This document shows positions 1-10,959 of a stretch of 64,000 nucleotides of DNA, one piece after another (within the stretch, counting starts at the first letter, position 1; each line of letters begins with the position of its first letter). This DNA comes from Chara braunii. Taxonomy: Eukaryota > Streptophyta > Charophyceae > Charales > Characeae. The stretch lies in the NCBI GenBank assembly GCA_003427395.1, contig BFEA01000215.1, forward strand, positions 885,341-949,340, given 5' to 3'. The notes under the pieces are model-generated. The model ran no database searches and was not told the DNA's origin. It was given only the letters and a program-made list of their open reading frames with translations. Position numbers and translations under genes: made by a program.

Positions 1-770
1 ACTCACGCACTCACTCACGCACTCACTCACTCACTCACACACTCACTCCACACTCACGCACACACTCACGCACACACTCACGCACACACTCACGCACACA
101 CTCACACACACACGCACTCACTCACGCACTCACTCACGCACTCACTCACTCACTCACTCACTCACTCACTCACTCACTCACGCACGCACTCACGCACTCA
201 CGCACGCACTCACGCACGCACTCACGCACGCACTCAAGCATGCACTCACTCACGCACTCACTCACGCACTCACGCACGCACTCACGCACGCACGCACGCA
301 CTCACACACGCACGCACTCACTCACACACGCACACACTCGCGCATGCACGCACTCACGCATGCACGCACTCACGCATGCACGCACTCGCGCACGCACTCA
401 CGCACGCACTCACGCACGCACTCACGCACTCCCGCACTCACTCACTCACTCACTCACTCACTCACTTACTCACTCACTCGCTCACTCACTCACTCACTCA
501 TGCACTTACTCACTCATGCACTCACGCACTCGCTCATGCACTCACTCACTCACTCACGCACACACGCACTCAGGCACTCACGCACTCATTCACGCACTCA
601 CTCACTCACTCACTCACTCACGCACTCACTCACGCACTCACTCACTCACTCACGCACACACTCACTCACTCACTCACTCACGCACGCACGCGCGCACTCA
701 CTCACTCACTCGCTCACGGACTCACGCACTCACTCACTCACTGACTCACTCACTCACTCACTCACTCACT
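1..770. repeat. ACTC/ACGC-rich simple satellite
   Basis: The first 770 bases are an imperfect array of 4- and 8-base units (actc, acgc, actcacgc) with occasional atgc and acac variants. The long reading frames across it encode only Thr-His-Ser/Ala/Arg-Leu repeats and are products of the repeat period. The array starts at the window edge, so its full length is unknown. Confidence 0.97.
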
Positions 771-866
771 TAATCAATCAATCACTCAATCGATCAATCG
801 ATCAATCGATTCGTTGATCAAGTGCTAGTTGAGCAGCTTGATTCATCAATCGATCGATTGATGGTG
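771..866. repeat. AATC/ATCG-rich tract bordering the satellite
   Basis: Short runs of tcaa, tcga and gatc units follow the satellite directly and fade into unique sequence by about 866. They contain several self-complementary atcgat steps. This looks like a degenerated edge of the same simple-sequence locus. No gene is visible. Confidence 0.7.
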
Positions 867-959
867 AGTCATCCAATGCTGGTCTGCTTTGATACAAAAC
901 TGTTCCATACTCGTGAAACACAGTCATAAGTATGGCGCAGATTCCCAGAACCGGCCAGA

Positions 960-2660
960 TAATACAGAGTAAGTACAATTACAGCGGAAGACTTAATACA
1001 CATGGACTGACTCAACCCTGACTCAGACTGCAACGAATCCCTCACAAACATACATCGGTGGTGTGAAAGCCCCGGCCTTGGACCTGGAAGAACAGGTCAG
1101 GGCCGACTCTAATACACAGATGAATGGAGGGGAGGAGAGACGAAGGGAGGAGGAGAGGGAGGATGACGACAACTCAGTGTTTCCAAAAATAGTATCTCGA
1201 AATGTCAGAAGTAGCGAAAATATGAAATGTCGTGAATACAGAGTCTCACAGTGTCTCAGATATCGATCTCACAATGTCAAGATACATCTCCAGACGTAGA
1301 TGAAGTCAGATCCCAAAAGTAGTCCCCAACCTGCAGTCTCAATGTTGCTACCTCCAATATCATCAGAACTCATAACCATCCTTCGTACCCATAGTAGTCC
1401 AGTAGGAAGTAGACTTAGACTAGAGGGAAGGAGGAGAGAGAGAGAGAGAGCGGAGAAGGCGAGAAGGAAGAGGGAGGAAAGGCGGAGCCTTTCTCCCTGA
1501 TACCTGAATGGCCGCGCTGTCCCTGCTGATGTCCGCTGAGGCTGAGCCTGGTGGTGCAGCTATGGCGCTGGGCTGCGGGCTGAGCCAGAGGGTCGGCGCT
1601 ACTCCTTGCTGCTGTGCTACTCGCTGTTGCGCTAATCCTTCTCTCTGCTGCGCTAATTCTCCCTGCTGCTCGCTATGCCAACCCAAACGTTGTGCTAACC
1701 TGTAGACTAACCTACTGCCTGAGGCTGGTACCCAGACGATATAGCGCTGGGCCAGCCTCTCTGCTGCTGGTACGTTCGGGTTTGGACTGTTGAACCAATG
1801 AACGGTTCAGATTTGAATCTGAAAGTGAAAAGTGGCACCTAAACTGCACCACCGGCGGGTCCTACTGATGGGCCGGTACCGGCCTAACGAAACTAGCGAT
1901 TGGGTAAGGTGGGGTCTAAAACTAGGCCTACCGGACTCTAATCTGAAACGACGGTTCCTAGGCCTACCTGGGCCTAGCTGGGACCGTCGTTGTCGAGCGC
2001 ATCGGCCCCCGCCTTTTTGCAAAGGCGAGAGCCTTCTCGGCTATGTCACGCAGGAGTTAAGACAAAACAAAAGCAAGAGACAACTTAGGACGATGCATAA
2101 ATAATCTCGTGAACCGCCGAGATGAACGTGGTTGCATTGCCCCTTTGCCGCTCTAGCTGGGTGCGCCAGCTGTACATCCCGCGGTCCCCTGTAAAAAAAC
2201 TTTTCCTATTCCCCCTACGCCGCGGCCCTATCCCCGGCACATCCATCTTTTTAGCCTACTTAGGCCCTGAATCGCGCGGCTGCTAGGCAGAATAGGTCTA
2301 GTCTTACCGTTCCCATGCCGTACGCTTCAACGACTTTGACAAAAACGAAGCACAGCCGCTTACTCCTGTCACTCCTAGACGCCGCACGCGTTTGGACTAA
2401 AGTTCGAAAACTTTTAGTCTCTCAATCATAGGTCAGGGTCTGAATAAACTTTTCGGAATGTCAATCTCATCAGGTCCCTCAATCCAACGAAAGAGTCGGA
2501 CAACGTCCGACGTTCAAACCCCCCCGGCAAATACCCTTGTCAGGGTATTTGCCCCGACATCGTGACCCGGTACCTAGGCCTAACCCGTGGCTACTACAGA
2601 ACTGGGCCCTAACTGAGGCCCGTGTGGTATCAGTATGCCACACCGTGGGGTACTATATCA
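960..2660. repeat. Dispersed LTR-like repeat, diverged copy
   Basis: Several blocks resemble the sequence at 41435-42575 in the same order: the agcggaagactta block near 983, the ggtgtgaaag block near 1060, purine-rich gaggagag tracts at 1125-1165 and 1420-1480, and the ggcccgtgtgg...atgccacac block near 2620-2645. The similarity is patchy. Neither end shows a clean LTR terminus. Reading frames here are short and show no known domain. It is most likely a decayed LTR or other untranslated repeat segment. Confidence 0.4.
2526..2553. other. Perfect 11-bp inverted repeat (hairpin)
   Basis: Arms ggcaaataccc (2526-2536) and gggtatttgcc (2543-2553) are exactly complementary around a 6-base loop. No U-run follows and no gene ends here, so a transcription terminator role is not supported. 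It may be part of a transposon end. Confidence 0.7.
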
Positions 2661-2957
2661 GGTGGGGCATACTACGACGAGTAAATTGTACTATGCGGGC
2701 TGGGCGGTAATGTGGGTTAGGGGGGTGATGCTACGTAGGCTGGGTGGTACAACGTGGGGAATGTAGGTGATGCTGTGGTGCGGGCTGTCCCCCCCCTCCC
2801 CCCCTTCCCCGCCCCACCCACACTTCCCCCAAAAAAGTAGAACCAAAGACAACTTGCCCCTGACAGAGAGAACCCAAGGCACCTGATGTGTTGGAAGCTC
2901 TTTTCCCTGTGTACTTGTGTCTAGTTTTGCTGTTCTCAATAAGAAAAGGGGGTAGCC

Positions 2958-3037
2958 CCAAACATCTGATTCCATCCAAATTCGAACTCATGAAATTTTT
3001 AGTAGCAGTTACATGTGTACTGATCATCCGAATCGGC
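2958..3037 (-). repeat. tRNA-related SINE-like copy (1)
   Basis: Read on the minus strand, this segment has a catgtaactg core, a gagttcgaattt block resembling a Pol III B box, then a ggatggaatcagatg tail. It aligns over about 70 bases with the copies at 3675-3803 and with 57845-57932. An upstream tcggatgatcagtacaca block corresponds to the A-box side of the 57.9-kb copy but is eroded. The copy is too degenerate to be a tRNA gene. Confidence 0.5.
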
Positions 3038-3139
3038 CAAGTGTGTACTTGTTTTGAAGAACCCTGGTCCCTTTGTTTGACATTCAAATACAACTTGGGA
3101 AACTGTCCAAACCTGCAAGTACGCCAGGGCTTCAAACGA

Positions 3140-3560
3140 AACCAAATTAAATGAAACAGAGCAGAATGGAACAAAACAGAACGGAGCAAAACAAAACGGA
3201 AGGAGACAAGACGTAAAGGAACGAAACAGAAATGAACGGGACGGAATGAGACGAAACCAAACAAAATGAAACTCAAGCGAAAGAAAATGAAACCCAAACG
3301 AAATGAACTGAAACAAAATAATTTAATAAACCCCAAAGGAAACAAAAACAAAAATGGAAACGATAAAAAAAACGAAACGTACCCAAACAGAAAGAGATGG
3401 ACCAAACCCCAAACAAAACTAAATGAACCCCAAACGAATGAAATGAAATGAACCCATAATGAAATGAAATGAAACCCCAAACAAAACGAAACCAAATGAA
3501 ATGGAACTCCGCAGAAGACAAAACAAAAGCGAACAAAGCATCACAATGAAAAAAAGCAGA
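3140..3560. repeat. Purine-rich low-complexity tract (AAATGAAACC-type)
   Basis: About 400 bases of A-rich sequence are built from variants of aaatgaaacccaaacg, gaacaaaacaga and similar words. Long minus-strand frames of Phe/Ser/Leu-rich peptide are products of this composition. No conserved domain is visible. Confidence 0.8.
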
Positions 3561-3674
3561 AGCGAAAAGAACACAGAGAGGACGTTAACATTATCGTATT
3601 GGTCGGATTCCACCACAGTGTGAGCTTGTCGTCTGTTTCCTAACAGTAATACGAAACGTCACAAAGCTATAAAA

Positions 3675-3741
3675 TTATCAGTACCCACATGTAACTGTTA
3701 GTAAACAGATCAAGAGTTCCGATCATGATGGAGTCAAGAAT
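3675..3741 (+). repeat. tRNA-related SINE-like copy (2)
   Basis: The block gtacccacatgtaactgtta, then gtaaacagatcaagagttcc and gatcatgatggagtca, matches the reverse strand of 57845-57932 in order (ttagtaaacaga ... ttc ... tgatggagtca). The B-box-like part is gagttccgatc. The A-box side is poorly preserved. A third copy follows immediately. Confidence 0.5.
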
Positions 3742-3803
3742 GGTACAGACATGTAACTGTTAATCAACAGCCCATGAGTTTGAATCCTCATAGAATGAGA
3801 TGG
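3741..3803 (+). repeat. tRNA-related SINE-like copy (3)
   Basis: This copy repeats the layout of the preceding one: gtacagacatgtaactgtta, a B-box-like gagtttgaatcc, then an agaatgagatgg tail. It sits head-to-tail with copy 2, so the pair may be a tandem duplication rather than two insertions. Confidence 0.48.
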
Positions 3804-4499
3804 ATACAATAAAAGAAATGGATGTAGATGCCATCGATGCACACAAAGCTTAGAAGAACGCGAGGAACGTGGTTCTGCAACCATCATCAATAGTCATTGC
3901 AGATCAACAGTTCCATTGGCATTGCCCGAGCGGTCATAACTTACACCTACTAGAGTCATGACGGCAAAGCGAGGGGCAAAATGTGCAGACATAAAATAAC
4001 ACTGGCCACCAAGGACTATCTTCTTCCCTTGAACGCAACACCCGTATTTGGACCAGAACAGGATTTGTAACTTTGTAGTTCATGACGATGGGGCGTCATG
4101 TTCACACAAGTGGTTAACGGGGTTAACCATGAAAATACTAAAAGCATGATTTGTTTCCTATGACTTCTGAGGACGTGAACTACGGGACCCTACGGACTTA
4201 CGCCTCTAGTCCCTACCAGACTCCTAGGACTTGGGCCTGGGACACACCGGGACCAACTGGGACTGGGCTCAGGTGGAACTCTAGGACTGGAAATCAGGAC
4301 ATGGACACAGTGTGAAATCCTTTCACTCCCACCGGCCTAATTTCAAGGTCCTCGGATCAAATCTAGCCCTTCATGTGTAGACTACATTTTCTCCTCTTCT
4401 CGCCTGTTCACAATACGAGACAATGTCGAGGGCAGTTTCCCTTAGCTAGTACGTCCAGACTTGTCAAGTCTGTCAGCGGGATAAGCCGCAACCGCTTGG

Positions 4500-5660
4500 G
4501 TTACTCAAGCCCTTGCCCATTCCTGCAGGTCCTGGACAGTGTTTCCATGGACTTCATGGACACACTAGTGACAAGCAAGAGAGGCAAGAGGCAGTTTTTT
4601 GTCATTGTAGACAGGTTTACTAAGTACGCTAGACTAATCTCCATGCCCGAGGCTGCAAAGACTGAGCACGTTATCAAGTTATTCGTGGATAACTAGGTAC
4701 GTGATTTTGGATTGCCCAAGTCCATTGTGAAATGTGGAAAAAGGCTGCTGAACAAATGGGCAGTCAACTCCAACTCCAAATGACTTCGGGAAACCATCCG
4801 GAAGCTAATGGCCAAGAGGAGCAGATGAACGGCGTGGTGCACCACCTGCTGAGGCATAACATTAAGCCCAGCCAGGATGACTGGGATGAGATGCTACCTC
4901 TCATCGCCAGCCTGTACAACGATGTTGTTCACAGCACCATGGGTGTCTGTCTGAACGAGCTACATTTGGGGTGGAAGCCAAGATCTGCACTAGACTTTCT
5001 CCTTCCTGAAAACCGACCAGCTGCAACTTCTGGAACCATCGAAGTTGGTGTCAACTATGAGAAGCTGTTGCAGCAGGCTGTCGAGCATATTAGAAAATCT
5101 CAGGAGGCAATGACTGCCTCTGAGAACAAGCACAGATGACAGTCCACATTTCAGGTAGGGGAATGTGTCTGGGTAAAGGCTAGCGAGTTAGGACAGGAAT
5201 TTGACCTCTATCGAAAGCTAATGCCTCATTACTTTGGCCCTTGGGAAGTCCTGGACATTGTGGGTAGTGATTTAAATGGACCCTCTTATCAGAGTCTTAT
5301 GTGATTAGAATCCCCGGACATCTGCGCACTTACCCTGTGTTTCATGCTTCCAAGCTTGCACATTTCGCTGAGACTGACAAGTTCCCATCGAGGAGATCTA
5401 TGCTGCCCCCAACCATGGATGGCCATGTGGCCGTCGACGACATCTTGCAACATCGAGATTTGCCTGTTCCCAAGCCTCTGGGTCTGGGAAGGCCGCCAAG
5501 ACCTACAAGGGAGTACCGGGTCAGATTCAGGCATCATACAGATCCGTCAGGCATCATACAGATCCGAAAGAAGATCGTTGGTTCACAAGACAGGAGCTGG
5601 TCAGAAAAGCACCTGAAGTTGTGGCAGAGTATGAACGGATGACGGACGTTGAAGGGGAAA
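4500..5660 (+). pseudogene. Ty3/gypsy integrase remnant (C-terminal pol)
   Basis: Conceptual translation gives the start of a gypsy integrase core (SVSMDFMD, then FFVIVDRFTKYA), then NHPEANGQEEQMN with the catalytic Glu. It continues with the usual C-terminal region (GWKPRS, then HYFGPWEVLD near 5230, LRTYPVFHASKL near 5325, and a closing YRVRF segment). The stretch that should carry the second catalytic Asp is deleted between SIV (about 4725) and the KAAEQMG block. Stops interrupt at 4694-4696 and 5137-5139, and the frame shifts near 5295. No RT, RNase H or LTR is seen beside it, so it is an isolated dead fragment. Confidence 0.85.
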
Positions 5661-6744
5661 GCACCAGCATAGAACCATCTCAGCGGACTTTCGCAGCTAA
5701 GGGGGATGGAATGCGAGGATTGAGCCCACGCTAGGCCCTTCTCGTGCATACAGACGTTCTGGGCATAGTCCCCCAGCAAGCCTCGTGCTTGCCCTAAGTG
5801 AAGGTGGGCCTGCATATTCGCGTGAGGCCTATATCTGCCATTTTTCTTATATGCGGTGTCAGACAGTTACAGCACGCCAGTTGGTTACAGAGCAACGTGA
5901 GCCTTCCCTGGCTCCTTCCAGAAGCAGCAGCTACGTCATACAGTTAAGCCCAGGGCTCGTTCGGTTGAGGCCCTGGGCACACGCATTCAGAGGCCAACAA
6001 GTCACATAGTGGTCGCGGACCAATGAGAAAGCAGCTCCTTCGTCACACACATGCCACGAGCCGATGGGATTGCGCCGAACACTCGGAGACTCGTAGGCTA
6101 CCTGGACGTGCCTAACTGCACGGGGCCCAGCCCAGTATCTGAAACTGGGTCTGGGCGCAGACACTGGGGCCCCACTGGAAGCTAATGGAAACTCGCCCAG
6201 CCAAGCCCAAGGCACAGCCAAGCAGGGCTCACTTTCCATAAAGGAAAGTGAGCACTCCAGCCAGGACATTCTGGCCTGGTGAGGCATAGCGGCCACGCTG
6301 CTGCATTGCCTGGTGAAGCTGCGCTAGCGCAAGCCGGCCAGAGGCGCACACGGGAGCTAAGAGCTGAGAGGGGCACTGCGGTGGCAGCAGGCGCACGACG
6401 GCCATAGCCGGACTGCTGAGCACAAGGCGGCCGTAGCCGGACTGCTGAACGCAAGGCGGGTGACAGGCAACGGTGATCTTTGGGTAGGAGGCGCATGCAG
6501 AGGGGAGTCAGGGATGATGAGGAGAGGTGTGAGACACGTACCTGGTGTATGCTGGCAGTCTGCATTGGTGTTGACGTCACGTACATTGGTCTTCAACCTG
6601 GATGTGCTCTTGTTGCATAAACGTAGATCAGATAGATAGACTGAGACTCACTGAGTACTATAGGCTGGGCGCTCAGCGCCACTCAGTAGGAGTGACACTG
6701 GATACTATGTTGGTGAGGCCAGAGAGTGTCGGCAGTGACATTTG
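5661..6744. other. Non-coding stretch, dispersed repeat material
   Basis: No convincing gene is seen. Two 29-base units at about 6400-6457 (ggccatagccggactgctgag... and ggccgtagccggactgctgaa...) form a short tandem duplication. The segment from about 6140 on resembles 36940-37400 in word order, including gccggaactg-like and gcgccag blocks, which suggests diverged copies of one LTR-type repeat. Confidence 0.4.
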
Positions 6745-6880
6745 AGTTCATTGTATTGCTCTTATTTGGATGGTATCTTGGTGCATTGTGCTCTCTGCTT
6801 GGTACATGACTATCTGGACTACAGCGTGATTTTGCAATTTGGATTTCTGTCTATCGCTCTCGCTCATATTCCTTGCAGAG
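6745..6880 (+). repeat. Dispersed repeat shared with 60405-60548
   Basis: The sequence around ttgctcttatttggatgg, cttggtgcatt, ctctctgcttggtacatgac and tctatcgctctcgctcat is nearly identical to 60419-60548. Part of it recurs at 60786-60845, and a weaker form ends near 37590. Two of these copies lie inside a hAT-like element, so this module has moved between element types or was captured. Confidence 0.75.
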
Positions 6881-7525
6881 AGAGAGAGTCTTCTGTCCCC
6901 CCTCCCCGCCCCCGCCCTTTTCGTGAAAGATCAATGTCATTTGTTTCCATGTCATCAATGATAGTTGTGTTCTATTTTATGGGCTATGAATCCCCACCCT
7001 CGCTGTACGTCAGCTTAGGGCTAAATTTGTGTAGGTTTTGTCCAGTAAACATTGGATCTAACTTCTAACCCTAAATTTGCCTAGGCAGCCCCCCGGAATA
7101 GGAGAAGCTGAAGATCGCAGGGCAAAGGTCCCCAGAATAGCAGCTCTTTCAAAATAAAATGGAAATTATTGAGCTGACTGGCAAATGCAATAATGAAAGC
7201 AGATAAGGTTCCTCAATACCAAAAAATGAGTTTGACTGGTTTACAATTGGACTGGTGTGAGGATGATGACTCTACAATCAAAGTACCTGTTACCTCTCAT
7301 CCAGCAGTGGTGATCAACGCAGGATGTTGTTCCTTCACAGTATACAGCAGTGAACCTCATTGACAAAAACAGCAGATGGTCGACAACCAAGGAAACGCAC
7401 AAATAAGTTGAAATAACAGAAAAGAATGCACATAAAGTTGCGATTAACGAAAACATATCGGAGTATGCGGTTGTTATGAAAGACAGCGCAGCAGGAAGAG
7501 GAGTGATTGAAGATGAGCAATGCAC

Positions 7526-8314
7526 CTTAGACTGGGCCTGAAGTTTATCGAGGAGTTGTCTAAGCCCATCCTTTTCCTTAGAAAGGGCCCTCTCCTCAGC
7601 TTCAACCTCCACTAGCTTCTTTTCTGCATTTTCGATCATAGAAGCAGCCTTCTTACACTCTTCAGCTGCATGAGACTCCGCTTCTTCAACATCCTTCTTC
7701 CATTCCTTAAGCATCTTTACCTCTTCCTTCAGTGTCATCGCCCACTGCTGCAACCTTGTCTCTCGCTTCATCAGTGCTGCCAAGTCAAGCCCCCCAGCCT
7801 TCAACTCATCAACTCCAGCATCAAATTCTTCTAAGTATGGCTCTTCATGAAAACTCCAAGGCTTGTAAGACTTCTCTGAAGATGATATTTGCAGATCTGA
7901 AACATCCGTGACTGTCCGATCGTTCTCCCAGTCACCAATCAACCGCTCTCCTTTGTGCTTGTACCACAACTTGATGCTAAGTGACTTTTCCTCATCTTTT
8001 TCAGGACCATACAATCGACACCACATCTTCTCTAGGAACACTTCGCGCGCCTGCAGTGCACAGGCTGCCTCCTTCAGGGATTCTCTCACAGCCTCTAGCT
8101 TCTCCCTCTCCTTACGACAGGATTCCCTATCTGCAATCACCTGCTCTCTCATTAACGTGAAGCTCTTTCTTCCCTCCTCCAAAGATGCCCTTTCCTCATC
8201 TCGCAATGTCTCCCATGCCTCTCTCTGCCGTCTTAAAGCTGCTTCCTGCTCAGCAAGCAGTTGTTCTTCCATCTTTACCTTTGATTCCCTCTGTCCGATG
8301 TCCGCTGCCTTTTC
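7526..8314 (-). CDS. Coiled-coil protein, large internal exon
   Basis: This 789-bp exon (263 codons) reads open on the minus strand from GAAAAGGCAGCG after a pyrimidine-rich stretch ending GATGCAG (acceptor AG at 8315-8316). It runs to AAG followed by GTGCAT (donor GT at 7524-7525). Both ends are phase 0. The protein is heptad-rich and charged: residues about 1-100 and 175-263 are strong coiled coil (EEQLLAEQEAALRRQREAWE, EVKMLKEWKKDVEEAES). A central non-coil part has YGPEKDEEKSL and KPWSFHEEPYLEEF. There is no Met suited to initiation, so it is an internal exon. I do not recognise the family; structural or cytoskeletal roles are possible but unproven. It matches the style and phase of the exons at 11943-12161 and 58990-59151. 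Confidence 0.75.
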
Positions 8315-8344
8315 CTGCATCCAACAGTCCAAGATGAAAGTCAC

Positions 8345-9600
8345 AGGACAGTTTGGTTTTGGAAAAAGAAGGGGGGAAAAAGAAAAACAAGATAGTCCGG
8401 CTTCACTGGTATGATAATAGGCTAATAGCAGAACACCTCACTAGTGTAGCACAAATGTAGATTCCATATACGTAGAAAGATGGATGGATACATATCCCTT
8501 TCTACAGCTCTCTACCTTCTCATCTACACCAGAAGCCGCTCCCCTTTATTACCAAGGCCGTGAAGCAAACTACGAAGCTCCCTGCGACAACTTGGTGCAC
8601 ACACATGGCACCCTCAACACAGGCCCGTACCGCCTGTGACAACCTCCTGTCCCGTACAAACACTCTAACATCGCTCTCTACACTTTACCTTATTATCTGC
8701 AACTCCTTGAACCGTACACTCCCATTGTCTATAACAATCCCACAAACCCTGGCTGGCAACCCACAAGCACCCCCATTGCCATATGACAGCCTGCTGCTCC
8801 CCTCAACCCTGGGCCAAAACCCACACTAACAACTCCCCATGCAGTCTAAAGGCATCCCCACTCAAGTATCCCCACTCCTGCAACCCCCTGCCCATGCGGG
8901 TCGGTGCCACCTGGTCATCCACTGCATCCGCCCAACACACCGTCGCACACTTAACACCCTTGCTCCACTCAAAGCTTCCTCGCTAACCAAACTTGAACCC
9001 ATTTAAGTACATGTCATCCCAAGCCTCTCGTCACTGCCAGCCCCTCCCTGGATCCCCTTGACACCCCTCCACAGCCTTCCCATCTTGATATCCCAAGCAC
9101 GACTTCAATATTCCCGCTAGCAGTTGTGACACCCTGCTCCCTCCAACCCTCAATATCACCCGACATCCTTCTGCAGGCCCCTTGACAACGGCGCTGTGCC
9201 CCTCCATGCTAATGCCTTAAATGCAGGAATTAAATGATGGAGCTAGATAGGGTTAAGAGAACCTAAGAGTCATTTGTGGGAAAATGCTAAGAATGACAGA
9301 GAAATCTGAAACCAAGCAGAGAAGCAGAGCCCCCCCAACACAACCTTTGCCACCTCTGCAACTACACCCTTCCTTGCCTCATGCCGCTACCTTTCCTCCT
9401 CACTGCCCCCCCTCCCCCTCCTCCTCTTCCTCCTCCGCCATCTCCTTCTTGCTCAGCATCACCCTCCTCCTCCTCCTCCGCCGTCATCTCCTCCTTGCTC
9501 ATTATCATGATCCCTGCCTGCACCACTCCCTCCCCCATCACTCCCATCTGCAAACAGAAGAACCTCAGGATCAAGGAGGCAGGCCCCTCCAGACTAGGAC
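8345..9600. other. Intronic or non-coding, C/T-rich
   Basis: This lies in the presumed intron between the coiled-coil exons. It is C-rich with no protein signature. A CCT/CTC microsatellite covers about 9396-9500. The Pro/Ser-rich and Glu/Gly-rich frames around it are composition artefacts. Confidence 0.6.
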
Positions 9601-9764
9601 AAGGTGAGATATTGATACCCACCAATTTGAGAACCTCCAGTCGCCTAGCCAAAGTTTTCATGTCCTTGGAAAGAAGGCGGCCAAGGTGAGATATTGATAC
9701 GTACCAATTTGACAACCTCCAGTCGCCTAGCCAAAGTACTTGTGTCTGTAGAAAGAAGAGGGTC
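9601..9764 (-). repeat. 82-bp tandem duplication with micro-exon-like core
   Basis: Two units offset by 82 bases share ggtgagatattgatac and caacctccagtcgcctagcc blocks. On the minus strand, unit 1 contains a 42-base open segment (9623-9664) bordered by AAG and GTGGGT. It translates as DMKTLARRLEVLKL in phase 0. Unit 2 (9705-9746) keeps a better donor, GTACGT, but its AG is shifted by one base. The position between two coiled-coil exons on the same strand makes an alternative micro-exon conceivable. Confidence 0.5.
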
Positions 9765-10955
9765 TGCTGTTAGGAGTCCAGTATTAGCAGGGATGAACAG
9801 TGTTCTTGGATTCAATCAGATCAATCTTGGGAAGAAGGCTGCAGTTTTATCAATAAGTGAAGGGGGGGGAAAGTGTATCTGGTATTTGAGGATAACATTG
9901 ACGGAGGAGACTAAACCCGAATTGAAATTCAAATGGGAGGAAAGAGAAAATCAGATACATAAAATAAGAGGCAGGCTTTGGCTGATGTTGCAGAAATCAG
10001 AGCCCAAGGAGCCTAAGAAGCAAAACAAGATAACAAGCATTTCAACACGGCACTTCCGAACACAAGAAGAGAATCCTTAGTGATGAAGGTCCATTGATTT
10101 GCCCGGGCACAGTGACCACCTGAAAGGAAAGGATGAGAGGAAACACGAGTAATGGCCGGTTGGAGATGGGGAGTTTGATGAGTTTTTTTATGACGATTCC
10201 TGAAGCACAAGGGGAGATTAGCTTCACCAACAAGTATGCTTGTTGCTGGCTTGATTCAATTCACTCCAGATTTGATGTTTGCGGCGACAATAGTCCGTGT
10301 ATCTATGTTCTCCTCTCTCGTTGGTTTCATGCAAGATTTTCAAGGGGCAGCTGTTTGGTGCATAGAACTTGACAGATGCATGCCGAAGGTTCAAAACTGC
10401 GCAAATGCTTCAATAGAATTGACCATCAGATATTGTTCAGTCTTCTGCATAAGAAATTAAGAAGATTCAAGATGATATATGCCCGACTTCTCACAAAGAC
10501 TTGGTTGCAAGATGTATCTCTCAATAGGTGGCTGGAACACATTGAGCTGTTGAGAAGTACAGAACGAAGTAAGAAACCATAGGCTAAGGAGCTGTTTCCA
10601 AAGGACAGGTAGGCGAACTGTGTAGCCATCCCGCTAGTGTTTATCTGAGAAAAGTAGATCATCCATTCAATTGCAGATGGTCGTCTGTCTTAAACACTCA
10701 GGGGGGGCGCAATGGAAACCCTTGCAAGTGCAAGGGAAGGCGAAAGCTGAGAGCTTTTGAGGCAGATTGGATGGTAATTATCAGCATACTTTCGGCAATC
10801 ACTGGTGTAGTCGATGATCTGCTGCGAGCGACAGTACTCCCTGCAGCATCAGGGGTGCTACCTCTATTCCCTGCCCGATGGCCATTTGCTAGAGGGGAAA
10901 GGTGGAAGGGCACAGCGACCCCCAAATGATCCAAGATAAGCTCATTAGGAACCAT
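9765..10955. other. Non-coding stretch
   Basis: Only short frames without recognisable domains occur on both strands. I see no repeat pair or element end here. It lies within the presumed 3.6-kb intron between the two left-hand coiled-coil exons. Confidence 0.5.
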
Positions 10956-10959
10956 ACAA

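Noticed and set aside
240-817. Long plus-strand frames encoding Thr-His-Ser-Leu repeats
   Set aside because: They are direct translations of the ACTC/ACGC satellite in all three frames, with no unique sequence.
2731-3616. Minus-strand Phe/Ser-rich frames resembling membrane proteins
   Set aside because: They come from an A-rich low-complexity tract read in reverse. Hydrophobicity follows from TTT/TTC codons and there is no domain.
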